Below are positions 25,747 to 33,984 of a DNA stretch of 37,158 bases, one piece after another. The number at the start of each line of letters is the position of its first letter. Positions within the stretch are counted from its first letter, which is position 1. The stretch spans positions 1 through 37,158 of the forward strand of contig CAZSWR010000028.1 in assembly GCA_964610885.1 (NCBI GenBank), written 5' to 3'. The notes beneath the pieces are model-generated. The model was not told the DNA's origin. It made no database searches and saw only the letters and a program-made list of their open reading frames with translations. Made by a program: the position numbers and the translations under genes. This stretch comes from CAZSWR01 sp964610885 (GTDB taxonomy: Bacteria > Bacteroidota > Ignavibacteria > Kapaibacteriales > UBA2268).

Positions 25747-26000
25747 CTATCGAATTGATACCGCGCTAGCGGTTGTTGTATTGTAGAAGTATTTTTTACT
25801 GTGCAAAGTCATACCGCATAGCGGTTGTTATATAATATTCTGGATGAATCAACCAAACATATACAACATTCGCTACGCGAAATCTTATCTAAAAATTCAA
25901 ACAATCAACTACAATACAACAACCGCTACGCGGCAAATAATATTACAAATTGCTCAATATTGTTTTGGTACAGTACCTACACAAAACGTTATTGGACCAG
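25747..26000. repeat. REPIN-like inverted doublet element R2
   Basis: A second copy of the element at 6244-6515. Hairpins: ACCGC-GCTA-GCGGT (25760-25773), ACCGC-ATA-GCGGT (25813-25825), TTCGC-TAC-GCGAA (25869-25881), CCGC-TAC-GCGG (25923-25933). The outer arms 25759-25786 and 25910-25933 are inverted repeats. The GGTACAGTACC-like tail is shared with the first copy. Confidence 0.8.
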
Positions 26001-26579
26001 GTTAGTTAGATAAGAGTCCCCAAGCAAAATTTTGCGAGCAAATTTAATCTAACTTTATTAAATTGAGTATAGTGCTTAGCAGAAAAAGCCGGGTTGACCT
26101 TCGAATAAAAAGTGAGTTAGATAAGAGTAAATTTTGTTTAAAATCTTCAATAAACCGTATGGGCACGGCATGAGGTGCTCCCATTGCTATTCATTGCGAT
26201 TATACTTATCCCTCGGGCGGGTTCCAAACCCGCCCTGATAATCGATAATAAAAATCAACCCCGAAGGGGTTGAACATGAATAACCACGTCTCGCAAGGAG
26301 TGGGCTATGTGAGCATCGAGACCACCCCGCCCTCCGGGCACCCCGCCTTGGCAAGGAGGGAAATGTAAGTTGCTGAAAAATATGAAGAAATTTAGTATCA
26401 CTTCCTTTAGCGGCATTCAACTCATCATCTAATCATCGTACTGGTTTGGAACCCGCCCCCTACGCATCTTTCTTCTTGTTCCTTTTACCTTTCTACTTGC
26501 AACTATTTATTATCACATCATCACATCACCAAATCCCTCGGGCGGTTTTGGAAACCGCCCCTACAATGCTCACCACATG
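26001..26579. other. Non-coding region rich in palindromes
   Basis: No gene seen. Palindromes: GGGCGGGTT-CCA-AACCCGCCC (26216-26236), AACCCC-GAA-GGGGTT (26258-26272) and GGGCGGTTT-TGG-AAACCGCCC (26540-26560). GTTAGATAAGAGT occurs twice (near 26003 and 26114). The first copy of the 84-bp direct repeat lies at 26427-26510. Confidence 0.6.
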
Positions 26580-26713
26580 ATTCAATCACAATAATCAAAC
26601 GAATCATATTAATCACAGTTCAGATAATTATCTAATCATCGTACTGGTTTGGAACCCGCCCCCTACGCATCTTTCTTCTTGTTCCTTTTACCTTTCTACT
26701 TGCAACTATTTAT
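26427..26713. repeat. Two identical 84-bp direct repeats
   Basis: Copies at 26427-26510 and 26630-26713, with a period of 203 bases. Each begins ATCTAATCATCGTACTGG and ends CTTGCAACTATTTAT. The sequence after each copy is also related but diverged. Between them lies the right arm of the 44-bp inverted repeat (26580-26623). Confidence 0.85.
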
Positions 26714-26768
26714 CATCCCATCAGCCAATCCCTCAGTCGGTTTTGGAACCCGTCCATACATTATATAT

Positions 26769-26796
26769 AAAAAAACCCACGGCCAGACCGTGGGTT
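26769..26796 (-). terminator. Rho-independent terminator of the GH2-like gene
   Basis: On the minus strand CCCACGG-TCTGG-CCGTGGG is followed by seven Ts. It lies 36 bases past the stop of the minus-strand gene. Confidence 0.88.
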
Positions 26797-26831
26797 GGAT
26801 TCGGAATAACTCCAAGTTTAAAGGTTTTGGG

Positions 26832-29435
26832 TTACGATTTGACGATTAGGTCGATGAAGTACTGCGCGAATGAGAACAGCGAATACTTCAATTGGTAGAA
26901 CGTCATGGAACCGGCCAAAAGGATAACGATGATCGACCAACCGGCTATGTATGACTTCATTGTCGGCACGTCGAAAACCACTGCACTCGAGCGCATTGTC
27001 CGCATTACTGTCCACAACATGATGGCCAGCGCTGCAACGAAGAACACCCAAAACAGAACCGGCGAAATGATTAGCAGCCTTATCAAAACCATTGCAATCG
27101 GCAGAAGCAGGACGAGTGGCGAAGCTGACCAAACCGAAATAATAAAAGTATCGGAGAAGAAGATACGCGGACGGACAAAGAAAGAGAATATCTTGATAAT
27201 TCCCGATGTGATTAGCATGACCAAAAGGAAGATTATCGAAAGGATGTACATGAATATGTCCGGCACCCAGATCAGCTTGAAGAAGTATTCCATCATCGTT
27301 TTGAACGGGATGAGCATCATTAGCGCGTATTGCGCCGGCTGGCTCGAACGGTAGAAATAGAACACCGACGAGAAGAAGATGCCCATCGTGATGGAAATAA
27401 CCAACGCCAGGATTGCCGATTGCACGATCGACATGATTCGCTGGTCTCGAATGTCTGCATAGAAATTGTATGGCCTCAGGATGGCACGGAACAAATACTC
27501 GCGGAACCGGCGGAACCGATTGACGAGGAAGAGAATTACGAGCAACAGCACAAATCCTGTGATGATGAACGATACGGGAGCGTATTCTGTGTAGCTGCCG
27601 GCGTTCAGGAGCGGAGTCTTTTCTTTGTTGAAAAGCGCTTGCAGTATTTGGAAAGCAAGGCGCTGGCGGCGTTCGCGATCGACCAAGCCCGAGGTGCAAA
27701 CGTACATATCGGGATTGTTCAGAATCAGAAGCGGGTTCTCGAGTTCGTAGTCGTTGAACGAAAACGCAACGCAACCCACGAAACTGCCGGATTTAGATAT
27801 GTTATACATCGTTTGAATGTAAAATGCTTGGGACTCCAGAGACAGCGGGTCGCTATAGCCATTGAAATTCTCGGGTTGGATCGCAATGCCGAAGGAGAGG
27901 AACAGAGGTTTGCCCGCGGCTAAAGTTGCCATGCGTTCCACCTCGGCCGCCAGGTTGTCCATCGATTTGAAGCGGCGGTTGTCGTCGAGTCCGATCAGGT
28001 CATAGCCTTCTGTATTGATTGATTTCGCTCCGAGTATAACAGTTTTATATATCAATTTCGCGCCGGAATTTCGGAATTTTTTCGTCAGCTGAGCCGAGAA
28101 ATCCTGCTCTTCCTTGGATCCCTCATGGACGCCGTCGGACACGCCCCAGGCCAGCACGCAGGGCGCATTTCCGTAAATATTTGTTATATTGTCTGCAATA
28201 TTATTCATTCGGACAATGATTTCGTTCGAGCCGAGAAGGAAATTCGGGACATTGTACACAGGCAGCTCGAGCATGACGAAAATACCATTGCGGTTGCAAA
28301 GTTCGATGAAAAATGGGTTCGGCATTGTCTGCTTCAGCCGGATCACGTTAGCGCCGAGCATCTTGATGGATTTAATGTCTTGTTCCAATTGGTACGGGCT
28401 GAGCGTTTGCTTCGCACTCGAGTAGTCCTCGAAATAGGAGATTCCTTTCATTTCGAATGGTTGGCCGTTCAGGTACAATTGATTGCCTCGGGCGGCCAGA
28501 TCGACCAGGCCGACCGTTGCTATGTATTCATGGATCACTTGCCCGTTGCGCATCAGTTTGATGCTTGCTTCGTAGAGCGACGGAGTGAGCGGGGTCCACA
28601 TTTGCGGAGAGTTGATGTTGATATTGAAATTTGATTGAATTACGCGGTCCCGTTCGATTTCGACTGAATACGATTGCGCCGAACCTGCGATTTCGTTGGT
28701 TTGTTTGTTCCGAAGCGTGGCCTCGACAGTAATCGAAGTTTTGCTCATCTGCGATTGCCCGACGCTGTCCTTGATAGCAGAAAAAACGCGGTCAATATCA
28801 GCTGAGGAAATTTTAATATTAAAATTCAGATTGGCCGAGGCATAGCCGCTCGAAAAGGTGGATGTCAGTTTATGCTCGGATACCCAAATATTCGGTGTAC
28901 CGACGAGCAGGATGTCCCGGACGATGCCTGTATAAACTTTTTTTGCAAAAATATTCTGAGTTTTGATCTGGCGCGCGCCGCCCGTAGCCGGCGAAACCGC
29001 AAGGACCAGCGTGTTCGAGCTGCCGGTGATCATCTTTTGCGGTATGCGAGCCGTGAAAGGCGCCATCACGCCGAAATTTCGCGACACCAATTGATTGTTA
29101 AGGTATATCTCCACCTCGTCGTCGATTCCGGCGAAATAGAGCTGCCATACGTATTTGTCGGCAAGTTCGGAGGGCAGCCGTAATGCGCGGCGGAAGTAAA
29201 CCTTGCGGGTTTCCGAATGCGAAGCAGGTATCTGCACACTTTCCCAATTCTCTTCGTCGTATGAGCGTTCCCACGTGCCCGAAAGGCTTTCCACATAGCA
29301 CGAGGAGCCATTGACCATGCTCTTCAGGTAGTCTGGGTCTGCGCCGACGTAGTTTGGCGATTGGGCCGAGGAGCCTATTGTGGCAAAGAAAGCAATAATT
29401 ATTGCTGAAATCAAGAATTTTCCGGCTGTTTTCAT
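26832..29435 (-). CDS. GH2-like protein lacking canonical catalytic glutamates, fused to a multi-span membrane domain
   Basis: I start at ATG 29435 (MKTAGKFLISAIIIAFFATIGSSAQ, a signal peptide); ATG 29453 is possible. The 867-residue protein follows glycoside hydrolase family 2 order: jelly-roll sugar-binding domain (YFRRALRLP, LYFAGIDDEVEIYLNNQLV), Ig-like domain, then a TIM-barrel (GISYFEDYSS... IKMLGANVIRLKQT). Where GH2 enzymes have W-S-L-G-N-E the sequence reads WGVSDG (about residue 428), and where the nucleophile E-Y/F-G is expected it reads LFLSFGIA (about 510), so both catalytic glutamates seem to be replaced. The last 250 residues hold about five to seven hydrophobic spans, possibly Yip1-like. 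It may be a membrane-anchored sugar sensor or scaffold rather than an enzyme. A terminator follows; it is a single-gene unit. Confidence 0.82.
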   Translation of the reverse strand: MKTAGKFLISAIIIAFFATIGSSAQSPNYVGADPDYLKSMVNGSSCYVESLSGTWERSYDEENWESVQIPASHSETRKVYFRRALRLPSELADKYVWQLYFAGIDDEVEIYLNNQLVSRNFGVMAPFTARIPQKMITGSSNTLVLAVSPATGGARQIKTQNIFAKKVYTGIVRDILLVGTPNIWVSEHKLTSTFSSGYASANLNFNIKISSADIDRVFSAIKDSVGQSQMSKTSITVEATLRNKQTNEIAGSAQSYSVEIERDRVIQSNFNININSPQMWTPLTPSLYEASIKLMRNGQVIHEYIATVGLVDLAARGNQLYLNGQPFEMKGISYFEDYSSAKQTLSPYQLEQDIKSIKMLGANVIRLKQTMPNPFFIELCNRNGIFVMLELPVYNVPNFLLGSNEIIVRMNNIADNITNIYGNAPCVLAWGVSDGVHEGSKEEQDFSAQLTKKFRNSGAKLIYKTVILGAKSINTEGYDLIGLDDNRRFKSMDNLAAEVERMATLAAGKPLFLSFGIAIQPENFNGYSDPLSLESQAFYIQTMYNISKSGSFVGCVAFSFNDYELENPLLILNNPDMYVCTSGLVDRERRQRLAFQILQALFNKEKTPLLNAGSYTEYAPVSFIITGFVLLLVILFLVNRFRRFREYLFRAILRPYNFYADIRDQRIMSIVQSAILALVISITMGIFFSSVFYFYRSSQPAQYALMMLIPFKTMMEYFFKLIWVPDIFMYILSIIFLLVMLITSGIIKIFSFFVRPRIFFSDTFIISVWSASPLVLLLPIAMVLIRLLIISPVLFWVFFVAALAIMLWTVMRTMRSSAVVFDVPTMKSYIAGWSIIVILLAGSMTFYQLKYSLFSFAQYFIDLIVKS

Positions 29436-29510
29436 TTTGTTTCGGTATATCATAATTATCAATATTTTCAAATTGTTAGTTGGAATAAAATATTCAAAAT
29501 AGTTTTGCAA

Positions 29511-30115
29511 GAAACTGCAAAATTCAAAACACGAAATTTACTGATTTTTTTTGATTATTTATTAACATAATAATGCAAAGGGAAATTATTTAGATTGGCA
29601 TTGCAAATGTGGTTTGTGCTTAATATTATGATCAACTCGAAAAGTCAGCACACACAAGATAGGTTGTCTGATGCGTGCTATGTGGAAATAAAACCGATTG
29701 TGAGGGCGAGGCAATCTCGCCCCTACACAAGTCAAAAACTTTTGAAATAAATAATACCGCGTAGCGGTTAAATTGTGGTAGAACGCCGAATTCTTTTGAA
29801 ATAGACATACCTCGTAGAGGTTAAATTAACAAGTTTTTTAGCAGTGTATTCTCTGTGATGAGTTGATTCATTAATGCCATGTGATACAAGCAACATGTTG
29901 AAATAATAGGAGATTTGCTTCTACTCGTGGGATTGACAAAACATGAGTTCAAATATGAAACCATATAATTTAATCCCTACGGGATAGCAATGGTGTTAAC
30001 TGCTTCGAATACTACCAGAATTTAATCGCTACGCGATATAGGAAGAAATCACAAACAGGAAATTGAGAATTTAACAACCCTCATAATAAAGCGAATTGCT
30101 ATTATGGATCAACCC
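29511..30115. repeat. Non-coding spacer with four TAC-loop hairpins
   Basis: On the minus strand: ACCGC-TAC-GCGGT (29756-29768) and ACCTC-TAC-GAGGT (29809-29821). On the plus strand: ATCCC-TAC-GGGAT (29973-29985) and ATCGC-TAC-GCGAT (30025-30037). All four have ATTTAA directly before the stem when read in their own direction. The mirrored order (-, -, +, +) matches the REPIN-like elements. A GGGCGAG/CTCGCCC hairpin is at 29704-29722. No gene seen. Confidence 0.8.
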
Positions 30116-30342
30116 TTAAGAGCCTGTTGATAAAGTATTGATCAGCCTTCCCACGGGTTAACCCGTGGGTTCGAACACGCTGCTATCTCTAATAAAATCA
30201 GTCGGTAACGCGAATATTTTCTTTAGCCCCCTTTGACAAAGGGGGTTGGGGGATTTGTCGACATTTCAATGACTTACCGCGATATATGCAATGGGTTGAA
30301 ACCGATTTTTGCAATATCTTTACTTTTTCAACAGGCTCTTAA
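30116..30342 (+). mobile_element. MITE-like element, copy B, with TTAA target duplication
   Basis: The element (30120-30338) is 219 bases, the same length as copy A. Its ends are GAGCCTGTTGATAAAGTA and the reverse complement of GAGCCTGTTGAAAAAGTA, and it is flanked by TTAA on both sides (30116-30119 and 30339-30342). Inside are the 20-bp palindrome (30150-30169) and CCCCCTTTGACAAAGGGGG. It lies 151 bases before the TonB-dependent receptor. Confidence 0.87.
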
Positions 30343-30410
30343 CTCATCGGATCAGTATCTCGCCGCCGACAATTCAAATCAATATTTCAACAATTCAAAT
30401 CCTCAATTCG

Positions 30411-30478
30411 ATTGTTCAACAAAGTGGCCGTAACCCGCCAGCGGGGCTTGGCGTAGTTTCGCATGTATGTTGAACAAT
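30411..30478. promoter_or_regulatory. 11-bp inverted repeat spanning the receptor leader
   Basis: ATTGTTCAACA (30411-30421) and TGTTGAACAAT (30468-30478) are perfect inverted repeats enclosing 46 bases that contain a smaller CCCGC-CA-GCGGG hairpin (about 30434-30445). It ends 15 bases before the chosen start codon at 30494 and could be a leader stem or an operator. An ATG at 30467 lies at the edge of the right arm. Confidence 0.5.
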
Positions 30479-30493
30479 GAACTTCGGAAAAAA

Positions 30494-32860
30494 ATGAGGA
30501 AAACACTTACAATCCTAATCGCCATCGCCGCTTGCCTGCACACTGCCCTCGGCGATGATTTGCGCCAAACAGTACGCGGCACGGTCGTCGAAAGCCTGAC
30601 GGGCGCACCGATCATGAGCGCAACAGTCGTCGTGTTGGAAACTAAACCAGTCAAAGGCGCCAAGACAGCTAGAGACGGCAGTTTCAAGATCCAAAACGTG
30701 CCAATTGGACGATATAGCATTAAAATTTCTTCGCTCGGATACAAACCCACGATTATCTCCAATATTGTATTAAGCTCGGCCAAAGAATGCGTCGTCGAAG
30801 TCAAATTGGAAGAGAGCGTAAGCAAATCGAAAGGCGTCAAGGTCAGCGCCGAGCAAATTGAAAACGACGTGCTGACGAAAAGCTCGCTGTCCGGCTCCAC
30901 GTTCACCATCGAGGAGGCCCAGCGTTATGCCGGATCGCTTCGAGACCCCGCAAGAATGGCCTCGGGGCTGGCCGGGGCAATGTCGTCGAACGACCAGAGA
31001 AACGAAATCGTCGTGCGCGGGAACTCGCCGACGGGATTCCTGTGGCGTCTGGAAGGATTGGAAATCCCCAACCCGAGCCACTTCGCCACGAACGGCACCA
31101 CGGGCGGCGGCGTTAGCATACTTAACTCGAACAACTTAGCCGATTGCCAGTTTATGACAGGAGCCTTTCCGTCGGAAATTGGTAATACTGTCTCCGGCGC
31201 TTTCGACCTGAAACTCCGCAAAGGCAACAACGAAAAGGCCGAGTACACCGTACAGGCAGGAGTGATGGGCATCGAGGCCGGAATCGAAGGCCCGCTCGGC
31301 GGCGGCTCGTCCTATGCGGCGAATTATAGGTATTCCACCTTCAGCCTCGTGGACAAACTCGGCGGCCCAATGGACGAACTGCCCGGCATTCCGCATTATC
31401 AGGATGCAGTATTCAATATCGACCTGAAGGAGATAGACGGAATTGGCAAGTTCTCGATCTTCGGATTGCTCGGGAAAAGCGAAATGAAATTCAAATACAA
31501 GCTCAAAGAGAAAGATGGCGACGAATTCTCGACCTACGACGAAATGATGAACAAAAACTCCTCAGACGACCACCTATTCGGAGTGTTCGGCGTCTCGCAC
31601 TCTTACTTCTTTTCGGAAAACACTGTGCTGAACTCGCGGCTTGGGTTCACCGGAGCAAAAAACACACTCGAAATCGATACCATTCTCAACCCCGACAAAA
31701 TGATTCAAGACACCAAGACAAGCGAAATGAAATATATTATTTCGAGTAAACTTCTCCATAAGTTCGACTCTCAGAACCGGATCACAGTTGGCTTCGCGGT
31801 GGATTTCATCACTTACGACTATTTGGACAGCCTGCTCAGGCCCGGCGCCGCGCAATTCGTCGTGCAGACGAAACTCTCGGGCAGCACAGCCCTGGCGAAT
31901 GGTTTCGTAGAGTATTGCCACAAATTCTCCGATGAGCTGGCGGCCACGGTGGGCGTCCATGTTACGCACCTTGGGCTGAACAATTCATTTGCCGCCGAAC
32001 CGCGTGCAGACATCCGCTGGAAGATGAACGAAGCAAGCTCGCTCAGCTTTGCCGCCGGATTGCACAGCCAGGCGCAGCCCTTCCTGTTCTACCTCTACAG
32101 GAACCAATCGGGAACGCAAACGGGTGAAAACACGAACAAAAATCTCGGATTCTCTCGGAGCGCGCAGGCCGTCCTCGGCTACGAACAACAACTGACGGAC
32201 AAACTCCGGTTCAAAGCCGAAGGCTATTTCCAGTACCACTACGACGTCCCAGTCGAACGCACTGCGTCTTCGTTTTCGATGCTCAACGTGGGCGGGCCTG
32301 ACCTGGAAATTCCATTCAGGGACAACCTGCGGAACGGCGGAACCGGCAAAAACTATGGCATCGAATTCACTCTTGAAAAACAATTCAGCAACAAACACTA
32401 CTACATGCTCACCGGCTCCGTTTACGATTCAAAATACAAAGGAAGCGACGGAGTGGAGCACAATACCGTCTTCAATGGCAACTTCGCCCTGAACGTCCTC
32501 GGCGGGACAGAAATCGCGCTGGGCGCAGGTATTGCGATGATGCTCGACGGCCGGATTTCGTACATCGGTGGCCGCAGCCACTCTCCAATACTGCTCGAAG
32601 AGTCTCGCGCGGCCGGATATACCATCACAGACGATACGCGAGCCTACGAAGAAAGGTATTCTAACTATTTCCGAGCGGATTTGAAATTGGGCGTTAGAAT
32701 GAATTATTCAAGCACCTCGCACACGATCGGAATCGACGTGTTCAACGTTACAGACCAGAAGAACGTATTCAAGTATGTTTACAACCCGGCGACGAGGAAC
32801 GTTGAAAAGATGTACCAGTACTTGTTCTTTCCAAATATTTACTATAAACTGCAATTCTAA
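30494..32860 (+). CDS. TonB-dependent outer-membrane receptor
   Basis: I start at ATG 30494 (MRKTLTILIAIAACLHTALG, a signal peptide) with GGAA nine bases upstream; ATG 30467 is nine codons earlier. The 788-residue product begins with a carboxypeptidase-regulatory-like beta-sandwich (VRGTVVESLTGAPIMSATVVV to VVEVKLEESV), typical of Bacteroidota receptors. A plug domain follows (TIEEAQRYAGSLRDPARMASGLAG, then NEIVVRGNSPTGFLWRLEGL, GGVSILNSNNL, and MTGAFPSEIGNTVSGAFDLKLRKGN). The remainder is a 22-strand-type barrel ending in NIYYKLQF with a terminal aromatic residue. No SusD partner is adjacent, so the substrate may be a metal chelate, vitamin or peptide rather than a glycan; this is inference. 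Two MITE copies bracket the gene. Confidence 0.92.
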   Translation: MRKTLTILIAIAACLHTALGDDLRQTVRGTVVESLTGAPIMSATVVVLETKPVKGAKTARDGSFKIQNVPIGRYSIKISSLGYKPTIISNIVLSSAKECVVEVKLEESVSKSKGVKVSAEQIENDVLTKSSLSGSTFTIEEAQRYAGSLRDPARMASGLAGAMSSNDQRNEIVVRGNSPTGFLWRLEGLEIPNPSHFATNGTTGGGVSILNSNNLADCQFMTGAFPSEIGNTVSGAFDLKLRKGNNEKAEYTVQAGVMGIEAGIEGPLGGGSSYAANYRYSTFSLVDKLGGPMDELPGIPHYQDAVFNIDLKEIDGIGKFSIFGLLGKSEMKFKYKLKEKDGDEFSTYDEMMNKNSSDDHLFGVFGVSHSYFFSENTVLNSRLGFTGAKNTLEIDTILNPDKMIQDTKTSEMKYIISSKLLHKFDSQNRITVGFAVDFITYDYLDSLLRPGAAQFVVQTKLSGSTALANGFVEYCHKFSDELAATVGVHVTHLGLNNSFAAEPRADIRWKMNEASSLSFAAGLHSQAQPFLFYLYRNQSGTQTGENTNKNLGFSRSAQAVLGYEQQLTDKLRFKAEGYFQYHYDVPVERTASSFSMLNVGGPDLEIPFRDNLRNGGTGKNYGIEFTLEKQFSNKHYYMLTGSVYDSKYKGSDGVEHNTVFNGNFALNVLGGTEIALGAGIAMMLDGRISYIGGRSHSPILLEESRAAGYTITDDTRAYEERYSNYFRADLKLGVRMNYSSTSHTIGIDVFNVTDQKNVFKYVYNPATRNVEKMYQYLFFPNIYYKLQF

Positions 32861-32866
32861 ACACTC

Positions 32867-32883
32867 TTGGGCTTCGTGCCCAA
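32867..32883. terminator. Hairpin after the TonB-dependent receptor
   Basis: TTGGGC-TTCGT-GCCCAA, six bases after the stop. No T-run follows, so it may protect the mRNA end rather than terminate. Nothing else is seen between it and the MITE copy at 33022. Confidence 0.45.
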
Positions 32884-33017
32884 AGGCGGGAGAGAACTAT
32901 GCGGTTGGCGCTTCCTTATCCAGACAACTCCTCAGAGCCAATCGCGGACGTTCCTTTCGGTACATGTCCGGCCGCATCCTCCCCGTGGCCGGTCGTGTGC
33001 CTCTGCCGATAGAAACC

Positions 33018-33243
33018 TTAGCAGAATGTTGAAAAAGAATCGATTTGCCAACCCACGGGTTCACCTGTGGGTTCAATTACACACTTATCTCTAATTATGC
33101 CAGTTGTTTACGCGAATATTTTCTTTAGCCCCCTTAGAAAAAGCAGGGTTGGGGGATTTCTTGATATTTCAATAACTAACCGCGACGTATGCAATGGGTT
33201 GAAACCCATTGTTGCAAATCTTGTGTTAATCAACATCTCTTAG
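33018..33243 (+). mobile_element. MITE-like element, copy C, with TTAG target duplication
   Basis: The element (33022-33239, 218 bases) is flanked by TTAG at 33018-33021 and 33240-33243. It is in the same orientation as copy B and more diverged, with eroded ends (CAGAATGTTGAAAAAG left; TTAATCAACATCTC right). The inner palindrome is degenerate (33052-33071). The right-hand TTAG contains the TAA stop codon (33242-33240 on the minus strand) of the AlkD-like gene. Confidence 0.78.
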
Positions 33244-33947
33244 CAGCGAGGGGATTTGCGTTTTTTCTGGTCTGAGCCTCTTTCGATCGCTTTCCGAATA
33301 TGCTCCGGCGCGAATGGCACTTTGCATCCGGCTCCGGCCAGCTTTATCTTCAGAGTTCCAAGCTCGTTGCCAATTGCAATACACTTGTCGGTCAGTTGTG
33401 GGCAATACGCGCCCACGGCAATAATGAATCCGTTCATGGTGTAGCGGACGCGGTTGCGCTCTTCGGCTGCCATTTGGCCCTTCGCCCTGTCGAGCAACTT
33501 TTCAATTAATGCAAAATCAATTTCGTCGTTGCTTCTCATCGATACGTAGGCCGCGAGCGATGCCCATCCGCATGATGCAATTTTTTCTTCGGGCGAATCG
33601 ATCCATTCCGTTGCCAATTCCATTGCAAACCTGCCTTCGGAGACGGCCCACGCCACGGGATGTTCGGAAATCATCCAGTAATTGGCTGTTTCGGCCCAAA
33701 GTTGAATCTCTTCGCGCGTCATTTCCTCGGGTGCGGAAATCAGCCCGGCCATGTATTGCGCATCGGGAATACCGGTGGCGAAAAGCTCCAACGAAAGCGA
33801 TTTGTTTTGCTTGATTCGTTTGACGATTTTCTTCATGTCCTCGACCTTGACGCCCATTGCGTTCGTGGCGCCTTGGTTTTCCATGATTGAAGTGCTTTTC
33901 TCGCTTGCACGCGCTTTGAATTCGTCTAAAACTTCTTTCAATGTCAT
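33240..33947 (-). CDS. DNA alkylation repair protein, AlkD-like (HEAT-repeat) family
   Basis: A 235-residue, all-helical protein of the DNA alkylation repair family (AlkC/AlkD type), HEAT-like repeats that remove or recognise alkylated bases. The start at ATG 33947 (MTLKEVLDEFKARASEK) is supported by AAGGA eight bases upstream; an ATG at 33977 is less likely. Visible family traits: NAMGVKVEDMKKIVKRIK early, then WAETANYWMISEHPVAWAV and GWASLAAYVS, and a C-terminal PFAPEHIRKAIERG. I cannot place the catalytic aspartate with certainty. The stop codon lies inside the target site of a MITE-like element. Confidence 0.88.
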   Translation of the reverse strand: MTLKEVLDEFKARASEKSTSIMENQGATNAMGVKVEDMKKIVKRIKQNKSLSLELFATGIPDAQYMAGLISAPEEMTREEIQLWAETANYWMISEHPVAWAVSEGRFAMELATEWIDSPEEKIASCGWASLAAYVSMRSNDEIDFALIEKLLDRAKGQMAAEERNRVRYTMNGFIIAVGAYCPQLTDKCIAIGNELGTLKIKLAGAGCKVPFAPEHIRKAIERGSDQKKRKSPRC

Positions 33948-33984
33948 TGAAGCATTCCTTTCAATAATTCTAGTCAAAACAGAA

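Noticed and set aside
26818..27774. 318-residue minus-strand ORF in another frame of the GH2-like gene
   Set aside because: His/Arg/Pro-rich translation typical of an out-of-frame read; the true frame encodes membrane spans.
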